Shown piece after piece: positions 55,639 to 64,000 of a stretch of 64,000 nucleotides of DNA. A model generated the notes under the pieces. That model was given only the letters and a program-made list of their open reading frames with translations. It was not told the DNA's origin and did no database searches. Position numbers and translations under genes: made by a program. Location: the NCBI RefSeq assembly GCF_023370075.1, contig NZ_CP097149.1:1427001-1491000 (forward strand), given 5' to 3'. Within the stretch, counting starts at the first letter, position 1. Each line of letters starts with the position of its first letter. The stretch is from Deinococcus sp. QL22 (lineage in GTDB: Bacteria > Deinococcota > Deinococci > Deinococcales > Deinococcaceae).

Positions 55639-56217
55639 TCACGCTTCCCGCGCCGCATTCAGGGCGTTGGCCCACCAGACCACTTCATCCAGCAGAGTGT
55701 TCACGCTGGGGAGCAGGTGGGTCAGTTCGGCAATGTCCTTGCCTTGCTGCCACACGGCAAAAAAGTCTCCGCCCTGAATGTTCACGCTGGTGCGGGTGGG
55801 GGCCATCTGGAGTTCCACGGCGATCATTCGCAGTTGCTCTATGGCCCGCGCTGCGCCCACCGAGCCGTACCCGACAAAGGCGGCAGGCTTCTTGTTCCAT
55901 TCGGGGTAGGCGTAATCCATCGCATTTTTCAGCACGCCGGTGGGCGCGTGGTTGTACTCGGCAGTAATAAAAATGTAGCCGTCAAACTCGGTCAGCTTCT
56001 TTTGCCAGCGCTGGGCCACTTCGTTCTGGCTGGGCGTGTACAGGTTAGAGGCCACTTCATCAAAGAAAGGCATGGGGAAATCCCGCAGGTCTACGATTTC
56101 AAATTCGGCGTCGGTGCGCTGAGAAGCCAGCCCGGAAAACCAGGCGGTAGGCTTGTCGGCAAAGCGGGCGGCACGGGTGCTGCTGACGATAATGGCAAGT
56201 TTGGGCAGACGGGGCAT
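55639..56217 (-). CDS. NAD(P)H-dependent FMN reductase-like flavoprotein
   Basis: A 192-aa flavodoxin-fold protein of the FMN_red family. The FMN phosphate loop is SSTRAARFADKPTAWF near residue 10, ITAEYNHAPTGVLKNAMDYAY is the family signature, and KKPAAFVGYGSVGAARA follows. It reduces FMN, quinones or azo compounds with NAD(P)H. AAGGAG 4 nt before ATG 56217 sets the start; an upstream in-frame ATG has none. It is divergent from the MBL gene. Confidence 0.93.
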   Translation of the reverse strand: MPRLPKLAIIVSSTRAARFADKPTAWFSGLASQRTDAEFEIVDLRDFPMPFFDEVASNLYTPSQNEVAQRWQKKLTEFDGYIFITAEYNHAPTGVLKNAMDYAYPEWNKKPAAFVGYGSVGAARAIEQLRMIAVELQMAPTRTSVNIQGGDFFAVWQQGKDIAELTHLLPSVNTLLDEVVWWANALNAAREA

Positions 56218-56335
56218 AGTTCTCCTTGAGACACTGAGAAGGTGGCCGAACGCTTCGGCCTGTTCAAGAATCACTCTACATCAAACGATCAAGTGATTTG
56301 TTAAGTAAAGTTAATCTTTCGCCCGGTTTGGCCTG

Positions 56336-56341
56336 TACTCT
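56336..56341 (+). promoter_or_regulatory. Leaderless -10 box TACTCT
   Basis: TACTCT is 7 nt before ATG 56349 of the metallo-beta-lactamase gene. Confidence 0.55.
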
Positions 56342-56348
56342 GCTGCCT

Positions 56349-57257
56349 ATGGCCTCTGCTCTGCTGCCCCTCGCCCCCGGTGTGCACTACTTTCCCGCAG
56401 CCGTGAACAGTGTGCTGGTCGAAGACGGGCGCGGCGGTGCACTGGTCATAGACACTGGTCTGGACGAGTCTCACGCCCGCAAGTTGCTGCGGGCCATGAC
56501 CGAGGCAGGGTTGCAGCCCACCGGCATCCTGAACACGCACAGTCACGCCGACCATCACGGCGGCAACAGCTTTTTGCTGAAGCGTTATCCAGAACTCAAA
56601 ATCTTCGCGCCGCCGCTGGAAGACGCTGTGATCACGCACCCGATCCTGGAACCCATCACGCTGTTCGGGGCGCGGCCCCCTGCCGAATTGCAGAACAAAT
56701 TCCTGCTGGCCCCGCCCAGCCCAGCCCGCCTCGCCCCCGAACCCGGCCTGACCCGCATCGGCGGCGCGGATCTGGAGCTGCTGGAAGTGGCAGGCCACGC
56801 CTCCATGATGTACGCCGTCCGGGTCGGAGACGTGCTGTACGCGGCCGACGCGCTGTTCGGGCCAGAAGCCTTGGCCAAGCATCCTCTGACCTTTTGCGCC
56901 GACTCGGGATTGCAAAAGGAAGCGGCGGCGCGGCTGGGAGAACTGGAAGGCGTGCGCGTGGTCTTGCCCGGTCATGGCGACCCCACCCCCGATCTGGCCG
57001 GGTTGGTGGCCGCCAATCTCGCCGCCTACGCCCGCACGACTGGCGCTGTGCTACACGCCGTACAGGCCGGGGCCGCCACCACCGATGAACTGTTGGCCCG
57101 TGTGTGCGCTGCCCTGAATATCACCATGACCAACGCCTCTGCAGTAGTCCTGAACCGCGCTGTGGTGGCCGCCCACCTGACTGAATTGCAGGAATCGGGC
57201 GCGGTTGGAATGCGGGTAGAGGACAACAGATTGATGTACCAAATGGGTCAAGCCTAA
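56349..57257 (+). CDS. Metallo-beta-lactamase-fold hydrolase
   Basis: A 302-aa cytoplasmic hydrolase with the metal motif THSHADHHGG (HxHxDH, about residue 75), a second His in VAGHASMMY, Asp in YAADALFG and His in VLPGHGDPTP. The C-terminal 80 residues form a helical domain with a winged-helix look (TTDELLARVCAALNITMTNASAVVLNRAVVAAHLTEL). The layout resembles glyoxalase II-like and related thioester or lactone hydrolases; the substrate is unknown. TACTCT 7 nt upstream fixes the start at ATG 56349. Confidence 0.88.
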   Translation: MASALLPLAPGVHYFPAAVNSVLVEDGRGGALVIDTGLDESHARKLLRAMTEAGLQPTGILNTHSHADHHGGNSFLLKRYPELKIFAPPLEDAVITHPILEPITLFGARPPAELQNKFLLAPPSPARLAPEPGLTRIGGADLELLEVAGHASMMYAVRVGDVLYAADALFGPEALAKHPLTFCADSGLQKEAAARLGELEGVRVVLPGHGDPTPDLAGLVAANLAAYARTTGAVLHAVQAGAATTDELLARVCAALNITMTNASAVVLNRAVVAAHLTELQESGAVGMRVEDNRLMYQMGQA

Positions 57258-57292
57258 AGAATCCACGTATGGGCGCGGCAGGGGCCGCAGCG

Positions 57293-57298
57293 TAGGTT
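57293..57298 (+). promoter_or_regulatory. Leaderless -10 box TAGGTT
   Basis: TAGGTT is 6 nt before ATG 57305 of dps. Confidence 0.55.
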
Positions 57299-57304
57299 AG
57301 GGCC

Positions 57305-57916
57305 ATGACGCAAAAAGCTGGCAAGAAAGGCAAAGGCAAAGACGCCGACCAGAATGTGGGCACTCAGGGCGTGGTGGCAGGCGGCGACTCCAAGGCCGAC
57401 GCCGCGCACCTGCACACGGTTCATAACCGTCTCGTCGACCACAGCTACCTGACTGAAGAAGAGTTTGGTGTGGTGGCCGAAACCTTGCAGCGCAACCTCG
57501 CCACCTCCATCAGCCTGTACCTGAAATTCAAGAAGTACCACTGGGACATTCGGGGCCGCTTTTTCCGTGATCTGCACCTCGCCTACGACGAGTTCATCGA
57601 AGAAATTTTCCCCAGCATCGACGAGCAGGCCGAACGCCTGGTGGCCCTCGGTGGCAGCCCGATTGCCGCGCCTGCCGACATCGAGCGCTTCAGCGTGGTC
57701 AAAGTCCCCACCGTGACCGTGCGTGACGCCCGCGCCCAGGTGTCCGATCTGGTCGACGACCTGACCCGCGTGGGTCGGGGCTACCGCGACGATTCGCAGA
57801 CCGTAGACGACGCCAACGATCCCGCCACCGCCGACCTGTACAACGGGTACGCCGCCACCGTAGACAAAATCCGCTGGATGCTGAACGCGATGATGGACGA
57901 TGACCGGATGACGTAA
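57305..57916 (+). CDS. dps: DNA-protecting ferritin-like protein Dps1
   Basis: A 203-aa Dps subunit; twelve form a shell that oxidises and stores iron and binds DNA, limiting oxidative damage. The N-terminal extension is Lys/Gly-rich (QKAGKKGKGKDADQ), fit for DNA binding. It carries D32, H35, H46 and E51 with the same spacing as the extra metal site described in D. radiodurans Dps1. The ferritin core includes KYHWDIRGRFF, LHLAYDEFIEEIFP and DEQAERL. TAGGTT 6 nt before the ATG suggests a leaderless mRNA. Confidence 0.95.
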   Translation: MTQKAGKKGKGKDADQNVGTQGVVAGGDSKADAAHLHTVHNRLVDHSYLTEEEFGVVAETLQRNLATSISLYLKFKKYHWDIRGRFFRDLHLAYDEFIEEIFPSIDEQAERLVALGGSPIAAPADIERFSVVKVPTVTVRDARAQVSDLVDDLTRVGRGYRDDSQTVDDANDPATADLYNGYAATVDKIRWMLNAMMDDDRMT

Positions 57917-57974
57917 AAACTCCGTTTGGATCCCAGATTCGAACCGAGCAAAGCGAGTAGGAGCAATGCAGATT

Positions 57975-58017
57975 TTAGAACGAAGTTGTTCTAACGGTGT
58001 GGTTCCGCTAGAACAAC
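57975..58017 (+). promoter_or_regulatory. Mutually exclusive hairpins before DUF4385 gene
   Basis: TTAGAAC (57975-57981) can pair with GTTCTAA (57988-57994), or GTTGTTCTA (57985-57993) can pair with TAGAACAAC (58009-58017). The two are incompatible, as in attenuators or switches. The downstream start is 38 bp away. No ligand motif is recognised. Confidence 0.4.
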
Positions 58018-58054
58018 GGAGTGGCCGGAATCTGTTCCCGGAGCCACCTAGGTC

Positions 58055-58549
58055 ATGCCCCCCAAATTCGACTACAGCCTGTATTACGCCGAACTTGATC
58101 TCCGCGCCCACCCAGAGTTGTACCGGGTGGGCATAGGAGAGCAGGGTGTGTTGCTGGTGCAGCCGTACAAATCCGAGATTCTGCCCCACTGGCGCTTTGC
58201 CACGCCCGATGTAGCTCGCCAGAGCAGCGAAACCATCTACGCCCTCTTTCTGGACTACCTGAAAGCAGGCGATTTTGTGGGCGCAGATATGGCCCGTAAG
58301 TTTTTGCAGATGGGCTTCACCCGTTCTCGCCGCTATGCCAACCACAAGGGCGGCAAGAAGTACGACGGCCCCGTGCCCGACGACAAAAAGGGCCAGAGTG
58401 GGGCGCATGGCCGCGCCGAGTTGCCGCGCAGCCCCGAAGACCCCATCAAGGCCGAATCCGCACGAATTTTTAAGGCCAAGTGGGAAGAGGCCGAAGCCAA
58501 CGCAGAGTATGCACGGATGAAAAAAACACACAAGGCGGCCTATGGGTAG
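58055..58549 (+). CDS. DUF4385 family protein
   Basis: A 164-aa cytoplasmic protein matching the DUF4385 pattern (FDYSLYYAELDLRAHPELYRVG, VLLVQPYKSEILPHWRFATP and DFVGADMARKFLQMGFTRSRRYANHKGGKKY). The C-terminus is Lys/Glu-rich and helical. The function is unknown. A GGAG lies 13 nt before ATG 58055, rather far. The leader can form two alternative hairpins. The preceding gene is dps, 138 bp upstream, but co-transcription is uncertain. Confidence 0.85.
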   Translation: MPPKFDYSLYYAELDLRAHPELYRVGIGEQGVLLVQPYKSEILPHWRFATPDVARQSSETIYALFLDYLKAGDFVGADMARKFLQMGFTRSRRYANHKGGKKYDGPVPDDKKGQSGAHGRAELPRSPEDPIKAESARIFKAKWEEAEANAEYARMKKTHKAAYG

Positions 58550-58623
58550 CCGAGCGTTTTTTGCCGCTCTGGTCAGGATCAGCGGCGGGTTCTGAGCGGT
58601 CTGAAATGGGGCGAGCGCATAGT

Positions 58624-58652
58624 TTGACTTCTTCTGCATACCGCGCTATAGT
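58624..58652 (+). promoter_or_regulatory. Sigma-70 promoter, cassette 3
   Basis: TTGACT (58624-58629), 17-bp spacer ending TGCATACCGCGC, TATAGT (58647-58652). The spacer half is identical to cassettes 1 and 2, 37 kb away. Confidence 0.7.
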
Positions 58653-58658
58653 GTTGTC

Positions 58659-58700
58659 ATTCAAGTTGATCAGACACCGCCGCCACAAGGCGGATTTTTT
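58659..58700 (+). ncRNA. Candidate 42-nt RNA, cassette 3
   Basis: The predicted transcript from about 7 nt after the -10 to the T run. Its TCAAGT...CAGACACCGCC segment aligns with cassette 1. It ends at the mobA stop codon on the opposite strand, so it could pair with the mobA mRNA 3' end. Confidence 0.4.
58677..58700 (+). terminator. Terminator of cassette 3
   Basis: CCGCC / GGCGG stem with a 7-nt loop, then A and six T residues; only 24 bp after the -10 box. Confidence 0.7.
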
Positions 58701-59295
58701 ATCGCTCTTTTTCTGGTCTGAGGAGGGCGGCCAGATCAGCGGGCGTGTTCACATTCCGCAACGTCTCCGGCGCAATGTCCGCAACCGTAACAACAGTTTC
58801 AGCAGGAGCGGCAGCCCGCAGTCTGCGTTCGCCAGTATCTAATAAAGCTGTGATGTGGGGCAGCAAATCCGTGTGATAAAGCGCGGCCAGGGGTTGCGGG
58901 CGGCCTTTCATGTCCACAGGTTGCACACTCAATATGTGCGGCTTGCAGGCGGCGGCCAGCGTGCGCCAGGAGTCGGCGGTCAGGCGGGGCAGGTCTACGC
59001 CCGTAAAGGCCACCCATCCCGCCCCTTTTAGTTGAAGTGTTGCTCCCAGCGCAGATTCCAGTCCTGCCAGTGGGCCTTCGCCGGGGCGGGTGTCAGGCAC
59101 AGTTTGCCAGCCCTCCAGCGCGTAGTTGCCGGGTGGGGCCACCAGCAAGCGCAGGCCGCAGCCCTCCAGGCTGTGGGCAACATGGTGCAGCAATGGGCGG
59201 CCTTCCAACATTGCCAACGCCTTATCGCTGCCGAATCGGCTGGATTTTCCGCCCGCTGTGATTACCCCGGTCAACTTAGTCAGAACGTCATTCAC
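58699..59295 (-). CDS. mobA: Molybdenum cofactor guanylyltransferase MobA
   Basis: MobA adds GMP to molybdopterin-Mo to form the bis-MGD cofactor. The 198-aa protein has the nucleotidyltransferase start VITAGGKSSRFGSDKALAML (LxGGxxxRxGxDK type), RPGEGPLAGLESAL and the metal-binding FTGVDLPRL. The start is GTG 59295, overlapping the aldehyde dehydrogenase stop by 8 bp; an ATG at 59291 is in another frame. No other molybdenum cofactor genes are in the window. Its 3' end abuts a promoter cassette on the other strand. Confidence 0.9.
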   Translation of the reverse strand: MNDVLTKLTGVITAGGKSSRFGSDKALAMLEGRPLLHHVAHSLEGCGLRLLVAPPGNYALEGWQTVPDTRPGEGPLAGLESALGATLQLKGAGWVAFTGVDLPRLTADSWRTLAAACKPHILSVQPVDMKGRPQPLAALYHTDLLPHITALLDTGERRLRAAAPAETVVTVADIAPETLRNVNTPADLAALLRPEKER

Positions 59296-60760
59296 GCGGC
59301 CCGGTCTGCCTCTCCAATTGGCGCAGCAACCAGGTCACGAGGCGCAGCGCGGGGCGGCCATACGGCGGAAACGCCAGGCGGGTGGCGCTTTGCCTTGGCT
59401 CGGTCAGGATGGCCCGCTGGTGGCTGAAGGTGCGGAAGCCGTGTACGCCGTGATAATTGCCCATGCCGCTGGCCCCCACACCGCCAAACGGCAGGTGCGG
59501 ATTGGTCAGGTGAATGACGGTGCCGTTGACCACCATGCCGCCGCTCTGGGTACCGCGTTTGATACATTCCAGCGCGGCTTGATCTTCCCCGAAGGCGTAC
59601 AGAGCCAGCGGCGGATCAAGCCTGCCGATCAGGGCCAGCGCTTCTTCTAAGGTGTGGTAGGTCAGCACGGGCAGCACCGGGCCAAACAGTTCCTCCGCCA
59701 TCAGCGGCATGTCGGGCGTCACGTCGACGACCACCGTGGGAGAGATAAACTTGGCCCCGGCATCGAACTCGCCCCCCACAGCGATTTTCGCGCCCTGTGC
59801 CACGCTGTCTCCGGTCAGGCGAGAGAGGCGCTCCACGCTGCGGCTGTCTATCATTCGCCCGTAATCCGGCCCCACCCGCAGCCACGCCCGGTCTCCATAG
59901 CGGCGGGCAATCACGGTTCCGAGTTGCAGCACGAACGTATCGCGCAGGTGTTCGGGAATCAGCACGTAGTCGGGAGCCACACAGGTTTGGCCCGCATTCA
60001 GCAGCTTGCCCCACGCAATCCGCTCGGCGCTGAGGGTTAGGTCGGCGCTCGCATCGATCAGCGCCGGACTTTTGCCGCCCAATTCCAGCGTCACGCCCGT
60101 CAGGTTCTCGGCGGCGGCCCGCAACACTTGCCGCCCTACCGCGCCGCTGCCCGTAAAAAAGATGTGATCGAACGGCAAGGTCGTGAGGGTCTGCGCGACG
60201 TCCGGGCCACCGAGGGCGACGGCCACCAACTGCGGCTGAAAGGTTCGTTCCAGAAGTTGATGGAGGGCGCGGGCTGTGGCCGGAGCTTTCTCACTGGGCT
60301 TGAGGATCACCGTGTTGCCCGCCGCCAGACTGGCCACCAACGGAGCCAACGCCAGATTCACCGGGTAATTCCAGGGACTCAGAATCAGGGTGGTGCCGCG
60401 TGCCTCGGCGCGAATTTCGCTGTGTGCGCCCAGCATCATGGCGGTGGTCGGCACACGTTTGGGGGCGGCCCAGCGCGGTAGGGCGCGGATGACATGCTGA
60501 ATTTCTTCCAGTACCGGATGAATTTCGGTCAGTTCGGACTCGGCGCGGCTTTTACCCAAATCGGCGGCCAGAGCGCCCGCCAAGGCAACCCGGCCCGCTT
60601 TGATGGCGTCGTGCAGTCGCCGCAATAACGCCTGACGCTCCGGCACGCTGGCTCCCGCCGCCCTGGGCCTATGCGACTGCTGAAGCTCAAACAGGCGGTG
60701 CAGATCAGTCATGTTGGACAGGTCGGCAGAGTGGAGGACGGGGCGAGGAGCAGTGGTCAT
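59288..60760 (-). CDS. Aldehyde dehydrogenase (class 3-like)
   Basis: A 490-aa NAD(P)-dependent oxidoreductase turning aldehydes into acids. The active-site Glu is in LELGGKSPALID and the catalytic Cys in LLNAGQTCVAPDY; the cofactor region has LILSPWNYPVNLALAPLVASL and FFTGSGAVGRQVL. The layout, lack of an N-terminal extension and hydrophobic C-terminus (RLVTWLLRQLERQ) match class 3 fatty-aldehyde types. GGGAGG 8 nt before ATG 60760 sets the start. It is the first gene of an operon with mobA and divergent from mgsA. Confidence 0.94.
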   Translation of the reverse strand: MTTAPRPVLHSADLSNMTDLHRLFELQQSHRPRAAGASVPERQALLRRLHDAIKAGRVALAGALAADLGKSRAESELTEIHPVLEEIQHVIRALPRWAAPKRVPTTAMMLGAHSEIRAEARGTTLILSPWNYPVNLALAPLVASLAAGNTVILKPSEKAPATARALHQLLERTFQPQLVAVALGGPDVAQTLTTLPFDHIFFTGSGAVGRQVLRAAAENLTGVTLELGGKSPALIDASADLTLSAERIAWGKLLNAGQTCVAPDYVLIPEHLRDTFVLQLGTVIARRYGDRAWLRVGPDYGRMIDSRSVERLSRLTGDSVAQGAKIAVGGEFDAGAKFISPTVVVDVTPDMPLMAEELFGPVLPVLTYHTLEEALALIGRLDPPLALYAFGEDQAALECIKRGTQSGGMVVNGTVIHLTNPHLPFGGVGASGMGNYHGVHGFRTFSHQRAILTEPRQSATRLAFPPYGRPALRLVTWLLRQLERQTGPRE

Positions 60761-60897
60761 GGGGAAAACCTCCCAGAGAAGTCGGCGGCAGCCAAAGTAA
60801 ACCTGTGTAGATGGAAACTTGAACCCAGTGTAAGTCAGATATAGATATCCAGAATAGGAATCTCTGCCCTCTCGCCCCACGTGAAACAATGGCCCGC

Positions 60898-61335
60898 ATG
60901 ACGGTTCAAGGTGGCAGTGTTCAGGGTGCAGGCGGGAGCGCGACAACCGAGCGGCGACAGGTGGCCCTCATCGCCCACGACAAAAAAAAGCTGGAATTGG
61001 CACTGTTTGCCCTCGCCCACCGGGAGATTCTGGCCCGCTTTCATCTGGTAGCCACAGGCACCACAGGCAGCATTCTGGCCAAGCAGACGGGCCTGACCGT
61101 AGAGCGGGTGCTGTCGGGGCCACTGGGCGGCGACCAACAAATCGGGGCAAGGCTGGCCGAGGAGCGCGTGCTGGCGGTATTCTTCTTCCGCGATCCGCTG
61201 ACCGCGCAGCCCCATGAGCCCGACGTATCGGCCCTGGTGCGCCTGTGCGACGTACACGACGTGCCATTGGCGACCAACCCGGCCAGTGCCGAAGCCCTGA
61301 TGATGTGGCTGCGTGAGCAAGGGCACACCTCCTGA
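60898..61335 (+). CDS. mgsA: Methylglyoxal synthase
   Basis: MgsA converts dihydroxyacetone phosphate to methylglyoxal and phosphate, a bypass when sugar phosphates build up. The 145-aa enzyme has [22 protein letters not shown] and [12 protein letters not shown], the phosphate- and substrate-binding loops, and catalytic Asp in FFFRDPL. ATG 60898 is favoured (AACAAT is 7 nt upstream); ATG 60889 is possible. The N-terminal 20 residues are Gly/Ser-rich and not conserved. The aldehyde dehydrogenase gene is divergent, which fits aldehyde handling. Confidence 0.93.
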   Translation: MTVQGGSVQGAGGSATTERRQVALIAHDKKKLELALFALAHREILARFHLVATGTTGSILAKQTGLTVERVLSGPLGGDQQIGARLAEERVLAVFFFRDPLTAQPHEPDVSALVRLCDVHDVPLATNPASAEALMMWLREQGHTS

Positions 61336-61343
61336 GATCCGTT

Positions 61344-61363
61344 TCCGGCCTGTAGAAGCCGGA
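61344..61363 (+). terminator. Weak hairpin after mgsA
   Basis: TCCGGC / GCCGGA, 6-bp stem with 8-nt loop; the T run (TTATTTTT) begins about 8 bp later. Marginal. Confidence 0.35.
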
Positions 61364-61423
61364 GTTCTGATTATTTTTGAGAGTCCGACAGGTTTAACAC
61401 ACCCTTTCTCCTAACGCTTGCCT

Positions 61424-61429
61424 TATATT
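61424..61429 (+). promoter_or_regulatory. Leaderless -10 box TATATT
   Basis: TATATT is 6 nt before ATG 61436 of the PP2C gene. Confidence 0.55.
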
Positions 61430-61435
61430 GAGCTC

Positions 61436-62503
<1,068 letters not shown>

Positions 62504-62622
62504 CCCAGGGTTCTCATCGCCCGGCTCCTCAGTCTCTCTCCAGCAGGCGTAGCGTTTGAGGAGGGACTGTTCAACAGGATTGTTGTAACGGAGCTGTCGT
62601 CATGGGGCTGGGGTTCAGCGGG

Positions 62623-62628
62623 TACAGT
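62623..62628 (+). promoter_or_regulatory. Leaderless -10 box TACAGT
   Basis: TACAGT is 7 nt before ATG 62636 of ridA. Confidence 0.55.
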
Positions 62629-62635
62629 AGGCGGC

Positions 62636-63013
62636 ATGAAAGATATCGTGCAAACGCCCGCCGCCCCCGCCGCCATCGGCCCTTACAGCCAGGCCGTCAC
62701 CTTTGGCAATCTGGTGGTCACCAGCGGCCAAATCCCCCTCAAGCCCGACGGCAGCCTGGTGGAAGGCGGCATCACCGAGCAGACCGAACAGGTAATCGCC
62801 AACCTGAAAGCACTCTTGGCCGCCGCCGGAACTGATCTGGAGCGTGTGGTCAAAACTACCGTGTTTCTGGCCGATATGAACGAGTTCGGGGCCATGAACG
62901 CTGTGTACGAGGCGCATTTTTCGGCCCCCTACCCCGCCCGCAGCACGGTACAGGTGGCCCGCCTGCCCCGCGACGTGCGCGTAGAGATCGAGGTGCTGGC
63001 CGAACGACACTGA
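62636..63013 (+). CDS. ridA: 2-iminobutanoate/2-iminopropanoate deaminase RidA
   Basis: RidA hydrolyses reactive enamine/imine intermediates from PLP enzymes. The 125-aa trimer-forming protein has AIGPYSQAVTFGNLVVTSGQ at the N-terminus and the catalytic Arg in YPARSTVQVARLPRDVRVEIEV (about residue 103). Length is the family norm. A TACAGT box 7 nt upstream of the ATG marks a leaderless promoter. It is monocistronic. The 185 bp after it contain a GATCGTGGCGCGTGGG repeat remnant and an 8-bp inverted repeat but no gene. Confidence 0.95.
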   Translation: MKDIVQTPAAPAAIGPYSQAVTFGNLVVTSGQIPLKPDGSLVEGGITEQTEQVIANLKALLAAAGTDLERVVKTTVFLADMNEFGAMNAVYEAHFSAPYPARSTVQVARLPRDVRVEIEVLAERH

Positions 63014-63198
63014 GAGCGGATCGTGGCGCGTGGGAAGGGCTTGGTGAATGCACAATCTAAGTTCTCTACAGGTGTGAGAGCGTTTAGAACGGTGGGCTCA
63101 GGGCGGCTCCTCGGTTGTGGGAAGGGCTGAGCGTTGGCATCAGATTGCAGCGCTTTTTCCCACTTTATACAGCCCACAACCCACCGCCTGTTTCCCCA

Positions 63199-64000
63199 AT
63201 GTGCATCACCTCTCGACGCCCGCCCCCTGCGCGTGGCATTGTGCAAGGCGTGGTTGTCCTTCCCATCCGATTCGAGCGGAGTCCCCGGCTTCACGCCATG
63301 CTCAGCGAGCAGCCTTACCCGGTGGGCACGCGGGTCGTGGTGCAGGGCAAACGCGGCCCCGAAGTCGCCAAAGTGCGTGGCGAGGCCACTGCGCCCGAAC
63401 CGCAGGCCCGTTATGGCGCGGTGCTGCGGGCGGCGACCCCCGAAGACGTGGCCCGCTGGGAAGACCTTCACCGTCAGGGTGAAGACCTGAAATGGCTGCT
63501 GCGTGCCCGCGCCCGTGAGCGCCGCTTGCCCGTGAAATTGGTGGCCGTAGAATTTACGCTCGACGAAAGCTTGGTTACGGTCAGCTACAGCGCCGAAGAC
63601 CGCATAGAACTCAGCAGCCTGATCGGAGAACTGCGGAACCACACCCGCGCCCGCGTCAACTTTGCCGCCATCGGGCCGCGTGAGCAGGCGCAGATGATCG
63701 GCACGCTGGGTGCGTGTGGCCGCGAAAACTGTTCCAGCACGCACCTGCAAGACTTCGCACCCGTCAGTATCCGCATGGCCCGCGATCAGCAGCTGCCCCT
63801 GAATCCCGAAAAACTGAGCGGCCCCTGTGGACGCCTGCTGTGCTGCCTGCAATTCGAGCACACGCAATACGTAGACCTGCTCAAAGATTTGCCCCGCAAG
63901 AACGCCAAAGTGTGCCATGAGGGCAGCGGTGCCTGCGGCAAGGTGACCAAGCTCCACCCACTGGCAGGCACGGTAGACGTGCATACCGATCAGGGCATGT
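63199..64000 (+). CDS. PSP1-domain protein (RicT/YaaT-like), 3' end missing
   Basis: 267 codons are visible before the window ends. The PSP1 hallmark [18 protein letters not shown] and the cysteine segment [26 protein letters not shown] identify the RicT/YaaT family; in Bacillus RicT acts with RicA/RicF in RNA processing and bears an Fe-S cluster. The N-terminus [18 protein letters not shown] is the usual first strand. The start is uncertain: ATG 63199 is the first in-frame ATG, but GTG 63241 or 63250 would start close to the conserved strand. Confidence 0.88.
   Translation, partial: MCITSRRPPPARGIVQGVVVLPIRFERSPRLHAMLSEQPYPVGTRVVVQGKRGPEVAKVRGEATAPEPQARYGAVLRAATPEDVARWEDLHRQGEDLKWLLRARARERRLPVKLVAVEFTLDESLVTVSYSAEDRIELSSLIGELRNHTRARVNFAAIGPREQAQMIGTLGACGRENCSSTHLQDFAPVSIRMARDQQLPLNPEKLSGPCGRLLCCLQFEHTQYVDLLKDLPRKNAKVCHEGSGACGKVTKLHPLAGTVDVHTDQGM

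Overview
The window is about 64 kb of GC-rich chromosomal DNA. It most likely comes from a Deinococcus species. The grounds are a Dps with the N-terminal metal-site spacing known from D. radiodurans Dps1, a B12-dependent class II ribonucleotide reductase, a non-RecQ HRDC protein, and menaquinone synthesis by the futalosine route. About twenty genes also carry a TANNNT -10 box only 5-7 nt before the start codon, the leaderless-promoter layout known from Deinococcus. No tRNA, rRNA, CRISPR array, prophage or intact insertion sequence was seen. Both ends cut through genes.

Layout. 1-2.9 kb: two tandem small P-loop kinases, then groSL (all minus). 3.1-5.4 kb: a two-gene operon encoding a GGDEF protein with a ribbon-helix-helix tail, overlapped by a deaminase-Nudix-methyltransferase triple fusion. 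5.5-8.2 kb: a secreted protein and an OmpR-type two-component system. 8.5-13.5 kb (minus): S66 peptidase, GNAT, nitrilase, and a protein joining a degenerate PLP-enzyme fold to an HRDC domain. 13.7-21.5 kb: coiled-coil/zinc-ribbon protein, nrdJ, a lipoprotein plus PQQ-type sugar dehydrogenase, a small membrane protein, a third P-loop kinase and der. 21.5-22.0 kb: a gene-free stretch with two promoter-plus-terminator cassettes; a third copy lies at 58.6 kb. 22-26.8 kb (minus): membrane cytochrome c, alkyltransferase-like protein plus DinB, mqnA, a SnoaL-like protein, a small membrane protein and mqnE. 26.9-34 kb: GH31 glucosidase, a frameshifted secreted protein, peroxiredoxin plus orphan ParA, acyl-ACP desaturase and a hexapeptide transferase. 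34-42 kb: PlsY-like protein with a TPR membrane protein, a copper-amine-oxidase-like surface protein, ispE, RNase H, a small XRE regulator and pyrE. 42.6-48.3 kb: a LacI regulator with two visible operators, an FrcBCA-type sugar ABC importer and a xylulokinase-like kinase. 48.4-55.4 kb: ComEC-like hydrolase with a DUF3006 protein, an asymmetric ABC exporter pair, a small membrane protein and an MFS transporter. 55.6-64 kb: FMN reductase, MBL hydrolase, dps, DUF4385, mobA, aldehyde dehydrogenase, mgsA, PP2C phosphatase, ridA and a partial PSP1/RicT-like gene.

Many genes fit stress and damage handling: chaperonin, Dps, peroxiredoxin, ATL/DinB, Nudix fusion, HRDC protein, RidA and RNR. Several operons use 4-14 bp start/stop overlaps. 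Non-coding DNA carries dispersed repeats: a roughly 200-290 bp family (three copies), short (Y)TAGACCC-type arrays in many gaps, and hairpins built on GTGGATCGTGG.

The most unusual items are the promoter-terminator cassettes, the deaminase-Nudix-methyltransferase fusion, the GGDEF-RHH fusion, the PLP-fold/HRDC fusion lacking the cofactor lysine, and the histone-like tail on a ComEC-like lipoprotein. All functional statements come from reading motifs; no database search was run.
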